Source: Leptobrachium leishanense
Lineage: Eukaryota > Chordata > Amphibia > Anura > Megophryidae
DNA length: 64,000 bases
Assembly (NCBI GenBank): GCA_009667805.1
Contig: CM019066.1
Span: 4,092,001 to 4,156,000, forward strand
Direction of reading: 5' to 3'
Part shown: in pieces, positions 24,288 through 35,530 of the stretch
Layout: every line of letters starts with the position of its first letter
Position numbering within the stretch: position 1 is the stretch's first letter
Translations under genes and position numbers: made by a program
The notes under the pieces: generated by a model
Database searches by the model: none
Told to the model about the DNA's origin: nothing
Seen by the model: the letters and a program-made list of their open reading frames with translations, nothing else

Positions 24288-26303
24288 ATGCAGCACACAG
24301 AGCAGCATGCTACTCCAGCCATTCCTCAGCTTTCAGATGCAGAGCAAAGCACACTCAGCACACCAAAGACCAGGTCACGGTGCACAGGCTCCACAGTCTC
24401 TAGTAAATCAGATCTGACATCGGCTAGTGCTAAAACTGCCAGGTCCAAACACACTAGTTCAAGACACTCAATCTGCTCCAACCTGTCGACGGCGAGTGCT
24501 GCTGCCATCAAGGCACGTGCAAAAGCAGAAAAAGCATGTGCAATGGCTGCCTATGCAATACGCGAAGCTGAAATGATAAGAGAACAGGGCTACATAGAGG
24601 AAGAACAGCATAAGAATGAAGCTGAAACTACTAGAAGAAAAGCAGAGGTAAAAGCATCTCTACATATTCTTCAACACGAGAAAGCAGCTTCAGCAGCAGT
24701 AGCAGAAGCTGAAGTTCTCATGAAAGCAGTAGCAGAAGCTGAAGTTCTCATGAATGCGGCAGAAGAAGAGTATAAAGAAACATTCCCTGTCATAGAAGAA
24801 CAGGTGACACCTCTCAGTGCAATTCATCGTACCAGGGAATATGTTCAGTTACACACAACCGTGTACACTGATCAACAAACTGACAATGCATTAAAACTAT
24901 CAAAAGCTCCTCTAGCAGACGGCTACCTAGAATCACCTAAAGTCTGCAAAGCCAAAACAGAGTTCCAACACGACAAGCCAAATGTTTACGAACCCAAAGA
25001 CCAGTTAGCCAGCTCTTCCAGACATCAAATCAATAACGACACGATTCCTACCCAGGCACACACCAATGTGGGCTATAGGAGAGTTATTTACAATGAGGAA
25101 AACACACCATATAACCAGATCAAGCCTGACCTAACAACCCCACCGTCCTATCAGCCACAGCCAAGCCCGGGGTCTGTTCCCAGAGTACGTTCACCTGAGG
25201 CAGCTGGAATTTCAGATGTAACGAAGTACCTGATACGCCGTGAAATGGTGAGTTCCGGTCTCCTGAAGTTTGACGACCGTCCTGAAAATTATTGGGCCTG
25301 GAAGTCATCTTTCCTTAGCAGCACCCAAGACTTAAACATGACAGACAGAGAAAAACTAGATCTACTCTCTAAATGGCTCGGACCAGAATCTTCCGAACAA
25401 GCCAAAAGAATTAGGTCCGTACACGCTCACAACGCAACAACAGGACTCGCTATGGTGTGGCAGAGATTGGAGGAAGGTTATGGATCACCAGAAGTAATTG
25501 AAGATGCACTCCTGAAGAAAATTGAAAATTTCCCAAAAGTAACAAACAAAGACAATCAGAAGTTAAGAGAGCTTGGAGACATACTCCTGGAGATGGAATC
25601 AGCAAAAAATGGTGGACACCTACCAGGTCTCTCATATCTAGACACTGCACGTGGGGTCAACCCTATAATAGTGAAGCTTCCTTACAACTTGCAAGAAAGA
25701 TGGGTTACAGAAGCGTCAAAATACAAAGAATGCTATCAGGTGGCATTTCCACCTTTCTCCTTCTTCACTAAGTTCATAACGAATCAAGCGAAAACCCGCA
25801 ATGACCCAAGCTTTGCCTTTTTGAACCTGGGAAACCCAAACTATAGCAGAACAGAATCACTGCAGCCGAACAGGGAATCAAGGACAACGGTGTCTGTACG
25901 GAAGACAGAAGTACCACCTGAGTCTGAATACGTCAACAATAGAATCGCAGAAAAGAAAATTGAAGATCCAGACGATCAGTGTCCGATACACAACAAACCT
26001 CATCCTCTGAAAAAATGTCGCGGTTTCAGGATCAAGACAATCGAAGAACGTAAGTCCTATCTTAAAGACCATTACATCTGCTTCAGATGCTGTGCTTCAA
26101 CTCAACATCTCGCAAAAGATTGTAGGACAGCAATACAATGCAGAGAATGCCACAGTGACAAGCATCTTTCTGCAATGCATCCAGGCCCAGCACCCTGGGC
26201 AGAGGAGAACGTAACCACCCAAGAAGATCATGGGGGAGCAAAAAGAGGACGTAGCACCAGCAATAACGTCAACGTGTACAGAGATCTGTACAAAGACATT
26301 TAG
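24288..26303 (+). CDS. BEL/Pao Gag-like protein, 671 residues
   Basis: The only long intact frame of the element. Residues 1-60 are Ser/Thr-rich and basic. Residues 65-165 are strongly alpha-helical (A/E/K/R-rich, likely coiled coil) and include a 30-base tandem duplication giving two copies of AVAEAEVLM. Residues about 315-425 match the DUF1759 region of BEL Gags (FDDRPENYWAWKSSF, GYGSPEVIEDALLKK). The C-terminus has the BEL-type cysteine/histidine array: CPIHNKPHPLKKC near residue 565, then CFRCC, KDCR, and CRECHSDKH near 600-635, probably binding RNA. In intact relatives Gag reads into protease; here the frame stops at 26301-26303, just after the array. Confidence 0.85.
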   Translation: MQHTEQHATPAIPQLSDAEQSTLSTPKTRSRCTGSTVSSKSDLTSASAKTARSKHTSSRHSICSNLSTASAAAIKARAKAEKACAMAAYAIREAEMIREQGYIEEEQHKNEAETTRRKAEVKASLHILQHEKAASAAVAEAEVLMKAVAEAEVLMNAAEEEYKETFPVIEEQVTPLSAIHRTREYVQLHTTVYTDQQTDNALKLSKAPLADGYLESPKVCKAKTEFQHDKPNVYEPKDQLASSSRHQINNDTIPTQAHTNVGYRRVIYNEENTPYNQIKPDLTTPPSYQPQPSPGSVPRVRSPEAAGISDVTKYLIRREMVSSGLLKFDDRPENYWAWKSSFLSSTQDLNMTDREKLDLLSKWLGPESSEQAKRIRSVHAHNATTGLAMVWQRLEEGYGSPEVIEDALLKKIENFPKVTNKDNQKLRELGDILLEMESAKNGGHLPGLSYLDTARGVNPIIVKLPYNLQERWVTEASKYKECYQVAFPPFSFFTKFITNQAKTRNDPSFAFLNLGNPNYSRTESLQPNRESRTTVSVRKTEVPPESEYVNNRIAEKKIEDPDDQCPIHNKPHPLKKCRGFRIKTIEERKSYLKDHYICFRCCASTQHLAKDCRTAIQCRECHSDKHLSAMHPGPAPWAEENVTTQEDHGGAKRGRSTSNNVNVYRDLYKDI

Positions 26304-27003
26304 TCCTAGATCATGCTCAAAGATATGTTTAGTAAAAGTATATCCTGAAGGTCACAGAGAGAAAACTGTGAGAATGTATGCAGTATTAGATGAGCAGAGC
26401 AACAGGTCTTTGGCCAGAACAGAGTTTTTCAACATCTTCAACGATAGTGGAAATCCGGTTTCATATACCTTGAAGACTTGCTCAGGTATTATAGAGACAT
26501 CAGGGAGAAGAGCAACCAACTATATCATCGAGTCAATAGATGGAAAAACACAGTTGTCCCTCCCAACTCTCATAGAATGCGATATGATACCAGATGATAG
26601 ATCAGAGATCCCCACGCCCGAAATTGCACGTCGACATCCTCATCTGAGACAAATAGCAGAAAAGATACCAATACTTGACCCAGACTCTGCAATCCTCCTC
26701 CTACTTGGAAGAGACATACTGAGAGTACACAAGGTTAGGGAACAGTACAATGGGCTACACAACGCACCATTTGCGCAACGTCTCGACCTTGGATGGGTTA
26801 TCATTGGTGACGTGTGTCTGGACGGAGTTCACAAGCCAACAAAAGTGAATGTCTACAAAACGAACCTGTTGCAAAATGGACGCACGTCATGTTTGAGCCC
26901 TTGTACAAACAACATGCAAATCAAAGAGACTAGTCCTCTCAAAGCAACACCAGAAGCATCAGGTCTACATGGCGACTACAGCTTCAACAGAAGATACAGA
27001 TAG
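26230..27003 (+). pseudogene. BEL/Pao aspartic protease region
   Basis: Open in a frame one base ahead of gag. From about 26300 it encodes KICLVKVYPEGH, then VLDEQSNRSLA at about 26385, the position of the DTG/DSG catalytic loop (a D-E-Q-S form seen in some BEL proteases), and continues to LLGRDILRVH and LDLGWVIIGDVCLDG. Lack of a start of its own and the frame change relative to gag suggest either a programmed shift or, more likely here, a damaging indel, since more indels follow. Confidence 0.75.
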
Positions 27004-28315
27004 ATTAGGGTGCAAGGTGTTCGAAAGAACACAAAGTGATGACAAACAAGCATTATCTGTGGAAGATAACCTCTTCCTTGAGATCATGAGCAAAGAAGTC
27101 TTCATAGATGAATCAAACAACTGGGTAGCTCCTTTACCTTTCCGTTTACCACGATGTCACCTCCCGAATAACAGAAGACAAGCAATGAAGCGTCTCCTTT
27201 CCATGCAATGCACTCTGAACAGAAGGCCAGAGATGAAACAACACTTCCATGATTTCATGCAGAAGATCTTTGATAACGATCAAGCGGAGAAGGCACCACC
27301 ATTAGAAGAAAAACAGGAATGTTGGTATTTACCAATATTCGGGGTGTACCATCCTCAGAAACGGGACAGATACGCGTAGTATTTGACTCCAGCGCAAAGC
27401 ATGAAGGTGTCTCCCTTAATGATGTCCTCCTTAGTGGGCTCGACTTGAATAACACGCTCCTCGGAGTACTCATAAGATTCCGAAAAGAACGTGTTGCAGT
27501 AACAGCAGATGTACAACAAATGTTTTATTGCTTCCTCGTCCGTGAAGATCACAGAAATTACCTAAGGTTCTTGTGGTATGAAGATAATGACTTCAACAAA
27601 GATGTCACGGAATATAGAATGAAGGTACACGTGTTTGGAACAGCCCTTCTCAAGCTGTGGCTATCTACAGTCTGAGACGAGCAGCACAGGAAGGTGAAAA
27701 AGAACATGGGAAAGAAATTAAACAGTTTGTCATGAGAAATTTTTATGTTGACGATGGACTTTCTTCCTTCCCCAGTGATGAAAAAGCAATAGCCACCTTA
27801 AAAAGAACCAGAGAAATGTTAGCTGAATCTAACGTGAAACTACACAAGATAGCTTCCAACAGCTACAAGGTTATGGAAGCATTTCCTTCGGAAGATCGTG
27901 CAAAAGATCTCAAAGACCTAGACTTGGGAGCAGATTCACCACCTCTCCAGAGAAGTCTAGGGTTAAGTTGGGACATAAAGTCAGACAGTTTCACGTTCTG
28001 TGTATCCAGAGAAGAAAAACATTTACAAGAAGAGGTGTCTTGTCCACAGTCAATAGTTTGTACTATCCCTTGGGATTCGTCGCCCCTATAACTATGCAAG
28101 GTAAAACTCTCATGAGAGAATTCGCAAATGAAGGTGAACAAAATGAATGGGATACTCCTCTCCCTGAAGAGAAAGAAACACAGTGGAAACTGTGGAAGGA
28201 TTCACTACTAGATCTTGAACAATTCAGTATCCAAAGATCTTACGTTCCTGTCTCTTTGTCACACAACGAAGAGAATTATGCACCTTCTCAGATGCATCCA
28301 CTATGGCCATCATGA
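26969..28315 (+). pseudogene. BEL/Pao reverse transcriptase in four frame fragments
   Basis: Fragments 26969-27379 (ending WYLPIFGVYHPQKRDR), 27319-27675 (RVVFDSSAKHEGVSLNDVL), 27657-28091 (active site YVDDGLSSFPSDEK near 27747) and 27968-28315 (GVLSTVNSLYYPLGFVAP) lie in successive different frames. Frame changes fall near 27360, 27645 and 28015, each an apparent small indel. After LYYPLGFVAP the sequence enters the start of RNase H (CTFSDAST, read at about 28278) and is cut off near 28300. Confidence 0.8.
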
Positions 28316-28761
28316 ACGCTCGACCTTTAGTTCCAGTATCCACAGATCCTGAAATGCCAGAAGTATTGACACCTGCGATGCTTCTGACTCTGAAAGTCAA
28401 AACAACAACGGCACCTCCTGGAGATTTTGAACTCAAAGATCTTCATACCAAGCAGTGGAAGCAAGTGCAGAGTCTTGCAGACACATTCTGGAGACGATGG
28501 AGACAGGAATATTTAGTGACGCTCCAGCCACGCAGGAAATGGCAAGCTGACAAGCCTAACTTACAAGTCGGAGACGTTGTCTTACTGAAAGACACTCAAG
28601 TTCATAGAAATGAATGGCCTGTTGGACTTATTATCAAAGTTGTACCTAGTGTTGACAACAAAGTTAGAAAGGTAGAAATTAAAGTCATGAAGGAAGGTAC
28701 TCCAAAAGTTTATTTTAGGCCTGTTTCTGAAGTTGTCTTACTTCTCAAAAAGGATACATAG
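28303..28761 (+). pseudogene. BEL/Pao integrase C-terminal domain
   Basis: Open to a stop at 28761. NARPLVPVSTDPE, then FWRRWRQEYLVTLQPRRKW and GDVVLLKDTQVHRNEWPVGLI form the DUF5641-like integrase tail of BEL/Pao. It is fused directly to the first residues of RNase H, so all of RNase H beyond its start and the integrase zinc-binding and DDE core are deleted. Confidence 0.82.
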
Positions 28762-28791
28762 TTGCATACTGTTATTATCCAAAGTGGGGAG

Positions 28792-29331
28792 TGTTCTGTC
28801 ACTCACAAATTTCTAAGCATTTAGTTTATTAGAGTACTGTTTCTTTAATTGAGCGGCCATTACTGATGCCATGCAGTACAGTTACTTCCTGGTAGAGCCA
28901 GATTCAACCAGCATAGCTACCAGTGAGTCAAGCAGAAAGCAAGCTCCACAGTTCTGTTACACAGGCCTTCTGCTTATAAGTCTGTAAGTAGAACCTTCAT
29001 GTTTTTAGTTATGTATATATTTTTAGCAACTCAAAGCACTGTTAGATTAGTTTAGTAGTGTTTGATTGTCTTCACATTAAGTTAAACTTCTGTTAGCCAG
29101 TAATTTACATCTAGGTAGCATGCCTGTCACTTATTTGTGTAGATTTGCATTCCTAGACTAATATATTGCCATAATTCCGTATTTTCCACAGTTTTACAAA
29201 GTTTAAAGATCTGAAAAGTAAAGATACAAATAAAGTTCAGTAAAGACTTTTCTTCAATCCTGCTTCCAGATTTTTATTATGTTAGCTGTCTGCCAAGCTT
29301 TGTGCCTCAGACACACTGTGAGGGCAGAACA
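28792..29331 (+). repeat. BEL/Pao right LTR
   Basis: 540 bases, same ends and length as the left LTR, no difference found on reading. Confidence 0.92.
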
Positions 29332-29336
29332 GTCCT

Positions 29337-29381
29337 TCTTATAGGTCAGCAGATAGTGGTCTGAGGATTCCTTTTCCTTCA
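29337..29381 (-). repeat. 3' LTR of the endogenous retrovirus, remaining part, with adjacent polypurine tract
   Basis: Matches the outer 45 bases of the intact LTR. Directly beyond it, the minus strand reads AAGAGGGGAT (29382-29391), a polypurine tract for plus-strand priming. Confidence 0.85.
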
Positions 29382-29391
29382 ATCCCCTCTT

Positions 29392-31410
29392 AGAATCATA
29401 GTATGATCATACTATTTGATTCTTTCTTTGTTTCATCTATCTACTGAAAGTTAGTATGGGTTGGGGAGCGAGACCCTCAATACCCATGTGGATCAATATA
29501 GAACTAGGGGGGGCTGTACCTGCCATGGAACTGGTAACACATGGCAGTCTCCCAGTGCCTATTTATCTTCCTAACCTACCTTTTTCAGCCAATATCATGT
29601 CCAGAGCCATCCGGTTCTGGAACGTCATAATGGATGTGGATTGTAGTTGGTCAGCGAGGCCCTGTAAAGCTTCGCGAGTATAATTAACAAATCTCTGCTG
29701 GTTATAATATAAATAGTTAATCAATCTACATTCTTATTAATAGTAACAAGAGGTGCTAGGAATGACTCAAACCCTGCCTTTACCTGATCCCTTGCTTTAA
29801 ATTCATCAGGGACCCCTCTTGGTACCCCTATAGCATCAATATAGACATGCGGATCAAGACTACCTTGTGGGCTTGGGACTTCCCTTTTCCTGCGACGTGT
29901 GCTAATATTTGGAATTTCCTCAGGATCCGAAACAATATGAAATCCCATTATGGCCTTAGCTAGGGCACATTCACCTGACCATTTGAAGGGGCAGACGCGC
30001 CCTAATCTTGAGGTCTCCACATATCCAGTAGAGATCCCCAATCAGAAAAACCTGATTCTGTAACTTAATACTGTTGATATTGCTATAATTGGCACAATAA
30101 CCCTCGGGGAAGAAGGTGAGGTTCCTACCTTTTCCTACTGACCTATAGCAGGTATAGTTCCCTGGGTAAACATGTATCCCTTCTCCTGGTTGTGGGAGGC
30201 GTGTTAGTATGGGGTAGCTATTCTTCCAATATTCACATAAACTCTGGCTATCAGTGGTGTTAGTATATAAACTAAGAAAACATTCTTCTTCATCTTGCGG
30301 AATATTAAAAGGTACGGTGCCTAGATGTGGCCTAGCAGCACCACACACATAACAATTTGTACGGTTATTGTTTAGGGCACTAAATTTTACCCATTCTAGC
30401 CAAACATTTACATCTGAAAATCCTGTTTCCATTACTATGCTGTCTTCATAGGTGGGATTGGCTATTGATTTGGTGTTAGGTAGGAGAGGAGGAGGTCTCA
30501 CTACCTCTCCATATTTCCTGGGTAGGAATGGGTTCTCTTCCTTCTTATAAGTGGCCATATCTTGGAGTTTGAACTTGTATCGAGGGAATTTGGTTGTGGC
30601 AGTTGCGTATATTCCCATTACATAGACACCCGTGTCGGCCTGGGAAGGGTGTTGTATAGTCAGCGTCAATTGTACTGACTGAGCTCCGCTTCTGATTGAG
30701 CACCGCCACCCACCTCTCCTAATCAAAGTCATACGATTTAATAGGCTTTGTCCCTCGGAACTGCGTCGTCGTGCGGCTATCTGGTTTATATCCCCATCTG
30801 TTAACTACGGCATCAGAGGTACCATATCCCATATTGCCCGTGTCCCACCCCACTGCGCCCCAATAATCACAATTATGTGTCCCAGTACTCATCGGTTACA
30901 CATATATATACAGTTGCCTTGTACAGTATCATACTGCAGTAATGGTGGACAATAAAGAAACAACAGTGGCCAGACAGTGATGGTTTGGGTTGGGGTTCTT
31001 TCTGGTAGGGGGTGTGGACAATAGGGGTTGTGACATATGTTCCGAAGGGGGGGGGGTAAACATTATTATTTCAGTCTTTTTCTTCCCCCCCCCACATGCG
31101 TCTCCATACTCTTCGAAAAGGATCCTTGGTTGTCATTTTCTCCTTGTTGGAAACCAGGGCTATCTGCCCTCGTGAGTGTCTCTTGGTCCGGGTCCTCTTC
31201 CTGATGGAGGCCAGGGCTATTAGCTGCCCCCGTTAGTACCCCTTGTTGAGTCCTTTGTTGAATCCGCTTGACTCGAGAGGGTCCCTTGTTGAATCCGCTT
31301 GACTCGAGAGGGTCCCTTGTTGAATCCACTTGACTCGAGAGGCGTGAATCCAGACTGGGCTGTCCTCTGTCAGTATAGCTGTGCGGGTTACGGCTACCAC
31401 CGTGGTCCAT
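29392..31410 (-). pseudogene. Relic of retroviral envelope gene
   Basis: Old viral copy, described only. An open stretch at 30732-29971 looks like a surface subunit with many cysteines and N-glycosylation sites. A different frame (30041-29721) holds a multibasic cleavage site (RRRKRE at about 29893) followed by transmembrane-subunit sequence, so at least one frameshift lies near 30000-30040. Around 29620-29570 a short helical stretch typical of the transmembrane ectodomain is readable in yet another frame. Upstream, 31410-31066 is a proline- and glutamine-rich leader containing a 31-bp tandem repeat. No intact envelope is present. Confidence 0.65.
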
Positions 31411-33640
31411 AGGCGAAATCCTCTGGTCTTTTTCCTTTCTGTAGCCGCTTTACCAGCACCTTGTCTCCTGGATTAAATAGGTGGGTAGATTTGTCTGAAA
31501 GAAAGGGGAACTTAAATATAACTTCGTCTCTGGTTGTCTCGAGGGTTGAGATCAGCTGCCTAACATATTCATCCCTTATCTGCTCTAAGTCCCCTGTCTC
31601 CACTGTTAGCCTACCTGTAGACCATGGTAATGGAAAGGGTCTGCCCATAAGTATCTCGAAGGGGGAGTAGCCTGTGTTCCTATTAACCGCCATTCTGATT
31701 TCAGCCAGAATGATGGGGAGTACCAATTTCCAATTCTTTAGCTCTTCTGTGGTTGCATATTTTTGTAAAGTACAAAATAATTGGTCCCTATCCATTGTGG
31801 GAGGTCGCAAAACCCGGCATTACTAGTTTAGCTATGTCCTGTTGTGCTGCTCGTTTAGCTGCTTGGTCAGCCAGATGATTCCCTTTTGCAATAGGATCTG
31901 AGGCTCTGGTGTGTGCTCTACAATGTAACACCGCTATCTGAGAGGGCATAAGAATGCTTGCTAGGAGGTCCGTGACCAGGGTCGAATGGGAAATCTTCTT
32001 GCCATCTGCGGCCACAAATCCCCTCTTTTCCCATATCGTCCCATGGTCATGGACCACACCATAAACATATTTGGAGTCAGTGTATATCGTGACAGGTCTA
32101 CCCGCATAGAACCTGCATGCTCGTGTTAATGCAATCAGTTCTGCTGCCTGGGCAGACTGGTAGGGTACAGGCCCTGACTCTAGAACAGTGTCAGGGAGTT
32201 GAACCTACTGCATAGCCTGCATAATAAGTGTTGTCATTGGGGCGGGTACAGGAGCCGTCAACAAAGACGACATCTGCGTCCGGAACAGGTGTTGACATGA
32301 GATCAAGGCGGGGTGCAGTTTCAGACGCAATGGAGAGAGCACAGTCATGTTCGAGTGGGATGGTATCTGAGGGATTCTTAAGACCCAGTAAAGCGTTTAG
32401 GATTGGTGCTGGACCAGAGACACTTGAACTGTATTCTATGTGCAGTGCAGGGTTGCTTAGCAGTGTGACTTCATATCCACTAAAGCGCTGTGACATGTGC
32501 CGTGTATGTATGCCCTTAAGTAAAAATAAAACATCATGGTTGTGGGTAGGTGAGGATCGTACCCTAATGTGTATTGGCTTGCCATACTAACGACCATTGC
32601 ACATGCTGCCAGGGCACGCAAACAGGCCGGCATCCCTTGTACCGTTACTGGCAGAATCTTTGAAAAAAATGCTATGGGGCTCAACCGGCCCCCATGTTCT
32701 TGCGTCAGTACCCCGGCCATGGTTTTACACTTGTCCCTTGCAAACAGATGAAATGAAAGTACATAATCAGGGAGGCCAAGCGCGGGGCTTATTAACATCA
32801 TTGCATTTCTGAGAACCTTAAAGGCATTTAACATTTCATTAGACCATGTTATCATATTGGATTGACCCAACAGGGTGGCTTGTCTCAGAATGTTATCATA
32901 ATAGGAGCAGTCAGGGATCCACTGTCTGCAATAGTTTATCATGTCTAAGAATGACAACATGTCCTTCTTAGTTTTCGGGTTGACCAGGCCCGTGACAGAC
33001 TGGACTCTCTTCTGACTGATGCTCCGTTCCCCCTGTCTGAGAACAAACCCTAAATATTCAACTTGCGTTTGACACCACTGCATTTTTTTTTATTTTTTTT
33101 ATTTATTTTTTTAAGGGAAACCTTGTACCCACATTCCTGTAACCAACGAGGAAGTGTTTTACCATCCTCCCGGCAGGCCTCCTCTGATGGACTGCATACG
33201 AGGAGATCATCCACGTATTGCAGCAGGACAGAACCATGGCTGGGGTGCCAGAATTTCAGAGTGGCCTGCAGTACAATACTGTAGACCACTGGGGCATCAA
33301 TGTACCCCTGAGATAACCTTTTCCATGTAAATTGGGTGCCTTCAAATGTGAATGCAAAAAGCAATGCCGTTTCCAGATGTACAGGGATGCTAAAAAATAA
33401 AAAAAATGCATTCTTCAGATCAATTACAGAAAAATGTGTATGTGTCGCTGATATTGATGACAGAAGTGACGTGACATCTGGGACAATTGGCGCAATTAGA
33501 ATCACTAGGGAATTAACTGCGCGCAAGTCTTGAACGAACCTGACAGTCCCGTCAGCTTTGTTCACGGGGTTAATTGGGGTACTGAAGGGGAAGACTACAG
33601 GTTCAGGATACCATCCTGTAGAAACTGGTCAATCATAGGA
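31394..33640 (-). pseudogene. Relic of retroviral pol: RT, RNase H, integrase C-terminus
   Basis: Old viral copy, described only. Minus-strand order: RT palm with VQDLRAVN and the active site YVDDLL near 33225; RT connection (33083-32500); RNase H beginning with FVDGSC near 32250 and continuing with CRAHT and NHLADQAAK to about 31800; then, in another frame, the C-terminal integrase region (GYSPFEILMGR, then a GDKVLVKRL beta-barrel) at 31810-31394. The integrase zinc finger and catalytic core are absent: RNase H runs straight into the C-terminal part near 31800. Further frame changes lie near 33080, 32470 and 32190. A/T-rich insertions interrupt RT at 33081-33115 and near 33390. Confidence 0.8.
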
Positions 33641-33759
33641 CGTAGTCCGTTCTCTTTCTCTTTTTGACAATGTTTAAAAATTCTATTAATATCTTCTATT
33701 TCTATCGCCTTTTTAAGTAACTTATTCCCCACGGTCATAAATGGAAAATGGGTTTTGTT

Positions 33760-34500
33760 GGTGTTATTCTCATATCTTAAGGGTTTATTAATGGCGATCC
33801 TTTGTTATATGCGAGTGGCCATAATAACGAAAGGCAGTATATATTCTTCTGCTTTTTTTTTTTTTTTTTTCCTATTTTTCTCTTTACTTCTCTTTTTCTT
33901 CTACTCTTATCTCGTCTATCATTTTTATGTCCCTAGTATCTTCTATTTGTGGTTTACTAGGGGCTGACGATGTACATTCGATTGCTGCAACAGCACCGAG
34001 TATTTCGGTGTCTTGGAAACCAGCAAGTGAAGGATACATTGTGTATTTGTAAGAGGGCGGGGGGCGAGGGCCCCAGTCCGCTCGTGGGACTTCCTGTTTT
34101 CTCCGTAATATGCTTAATTCTATTTGATGTAATCTGGCGCTGTCAGAGGACAATGGGGTCCCTCTTCTACATTGTTTCACCATTAATCATTGTCCCCCCC
34201 TCCCCAATTTCATATACTGCATGTCCCACTGAGGGTCTCCCTGATAATAGGCCATGCCTCGGTGTCGTCGAGACATAATCCTTTCACTATATCCATATAG
34301 AATGGGCTGTGGTCTCCCTGTCTGAGGAAAGGATCACAACTCCCACTGCTTCTGTCCATCCCGCTAGATTATCTATCCATGGGTTAATTAAATAGCAATC
34401 TGTGCCCCCTACTCGTGCTACATAATCTTTACAAAACTCTCCTATTTTCAGTAAGGGATATTCTTTAACCTTGCTACTTTAAATACCCATGGCTAGTTGT
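33760..34500 (-). pseudogene. Possible remnant of retroviral gag
   Basis: The minus-strand open frame 34183-33884 contains a PPPSY late-domain-like motif and lies where gag should be, upstream of pol. It is short and no capsid or nucleocapsid motif was recognised. Confidence 0.35.
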
Positions 34501-35509
34501 ACAATTGAATAATCAGGCAGGTAAAATAGAGAAAGAAAGAAAAAAGAGAGGCTCTTCACAGTGCTCGAAAAGAAAAACAATTTAAATTCTTACTATATAT
34601 ATATCTATATCTCTATGCTACATGGATCAACAAAAGATGAGCTAATTTAAGGATAAGTAATAAAAACTTATTTAGTGAATCCTCCCCTAATCTCGAGAAT
34701 CAAACTTCTAATTTTTGCTTTTTATTTTGTAGTTATATAATTCCTTCATATCATAAACAAAAACTTATAAACCACAATCCAATAGTATATAAAAACTAGC
34801 TTCACAATATATATATCTCCGGTTAGTAACTGCATACATGACCAACATCATCCACCCCATCAGTCAGCAACTAACACACAAATGGCCAACAAACACCTCT
34901 GCTTAATAAACATACACCTCACAGCAAACAATGTCCAACCAGTCAGCTCTTATATATACATATATATATATACACAGTACCATCAGTATACAAAGGGGCA
35001 AAAGTCTGCATACTTTACAGATTTTCCTGCCACCCAATTAACTTATCACTCTAATAATATATACTTTAACAAGATATACATATATATACATATACATAAC
35101 GACTTTTCCGCCTCACCTTGCGGATTGTTCGTTATTTTAATTTATAACTCTATTATCACAACTGATGGACGTCTGTTTTACCTTACAGATCGTTCAGCAG
35201 TGAATCTTAACACTCTAATATTCTTATACTGTAATATTCTTATACTCTATTCATTTTATGAGGGTTAACGCAAGGTGTGATCAATTGGACATATAATGTC
35301 CCTTCTATTGAGTGTGGTCCCTGACCCACTCCATCTTTAAATAAACGGCCCCTGGCAACGTTTTCTTTTAACTCTATAATAAAGGGCCCCTGGCAACGTT
35401 TTCTTTTACACTATAGGACATGGACAACTAACTTTAGTTCGAGATAAACGCTGTCATTGCCCTCGTCCAGACAAGACAATATACTCACCAGGACGAGGGG
35501 TGACTGTTC
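34501..35509. other. AT-rich leader region of the provirus
   Basis: Many short (TA)n runs at 34596-34612, 34950-34972 and 35070-35095, and a duplicated GGCCCCTGGCAACGTTTTCT (35347 and 35386). No gene recognised. Confidence 0.4.
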
Positions 35510-35527
35510 ATTTCGGCAGTACCTCCA
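35510..35527 (-). promoter_or_regulatory. Retroviral primer binding site, tRNA-Thr-like
   Basis: Three bases after the 5' LTR the minus strand reads TGGAGGTACTGCCGAAAT. Starting with TGG, it matches the complement of a threonine tRNA 3' end at most positions. The tRNA assignment is from memory of that family and is tentative. Confidence 0.5.
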
Positions 35528-35530
35528 GAT

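Larger units (their letters stand above)
23639..29331 (+). mobile_element. BEL/Pao LTR retrotransposon, internally deleted
   Basis: A 5693-base element with 540-base LTRs, target duplication GTCCT at 23634-23638 and 29332-29336, and Gag-PR-RT coding remains. LTRs begin TGTTCTGTCACTC and end GGGCAGAACA. A polypurine tract AAAGTGGGGAG precedes the right LTR (28781-28791). No usual TGG primer site is seen after the left LTR (GTAAAAAGACTT). It inserted into the 3' LTR of the retrovirus and is therefore younger. RNase H and the integrase catalytic core are missing. Confidence 0.92.
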
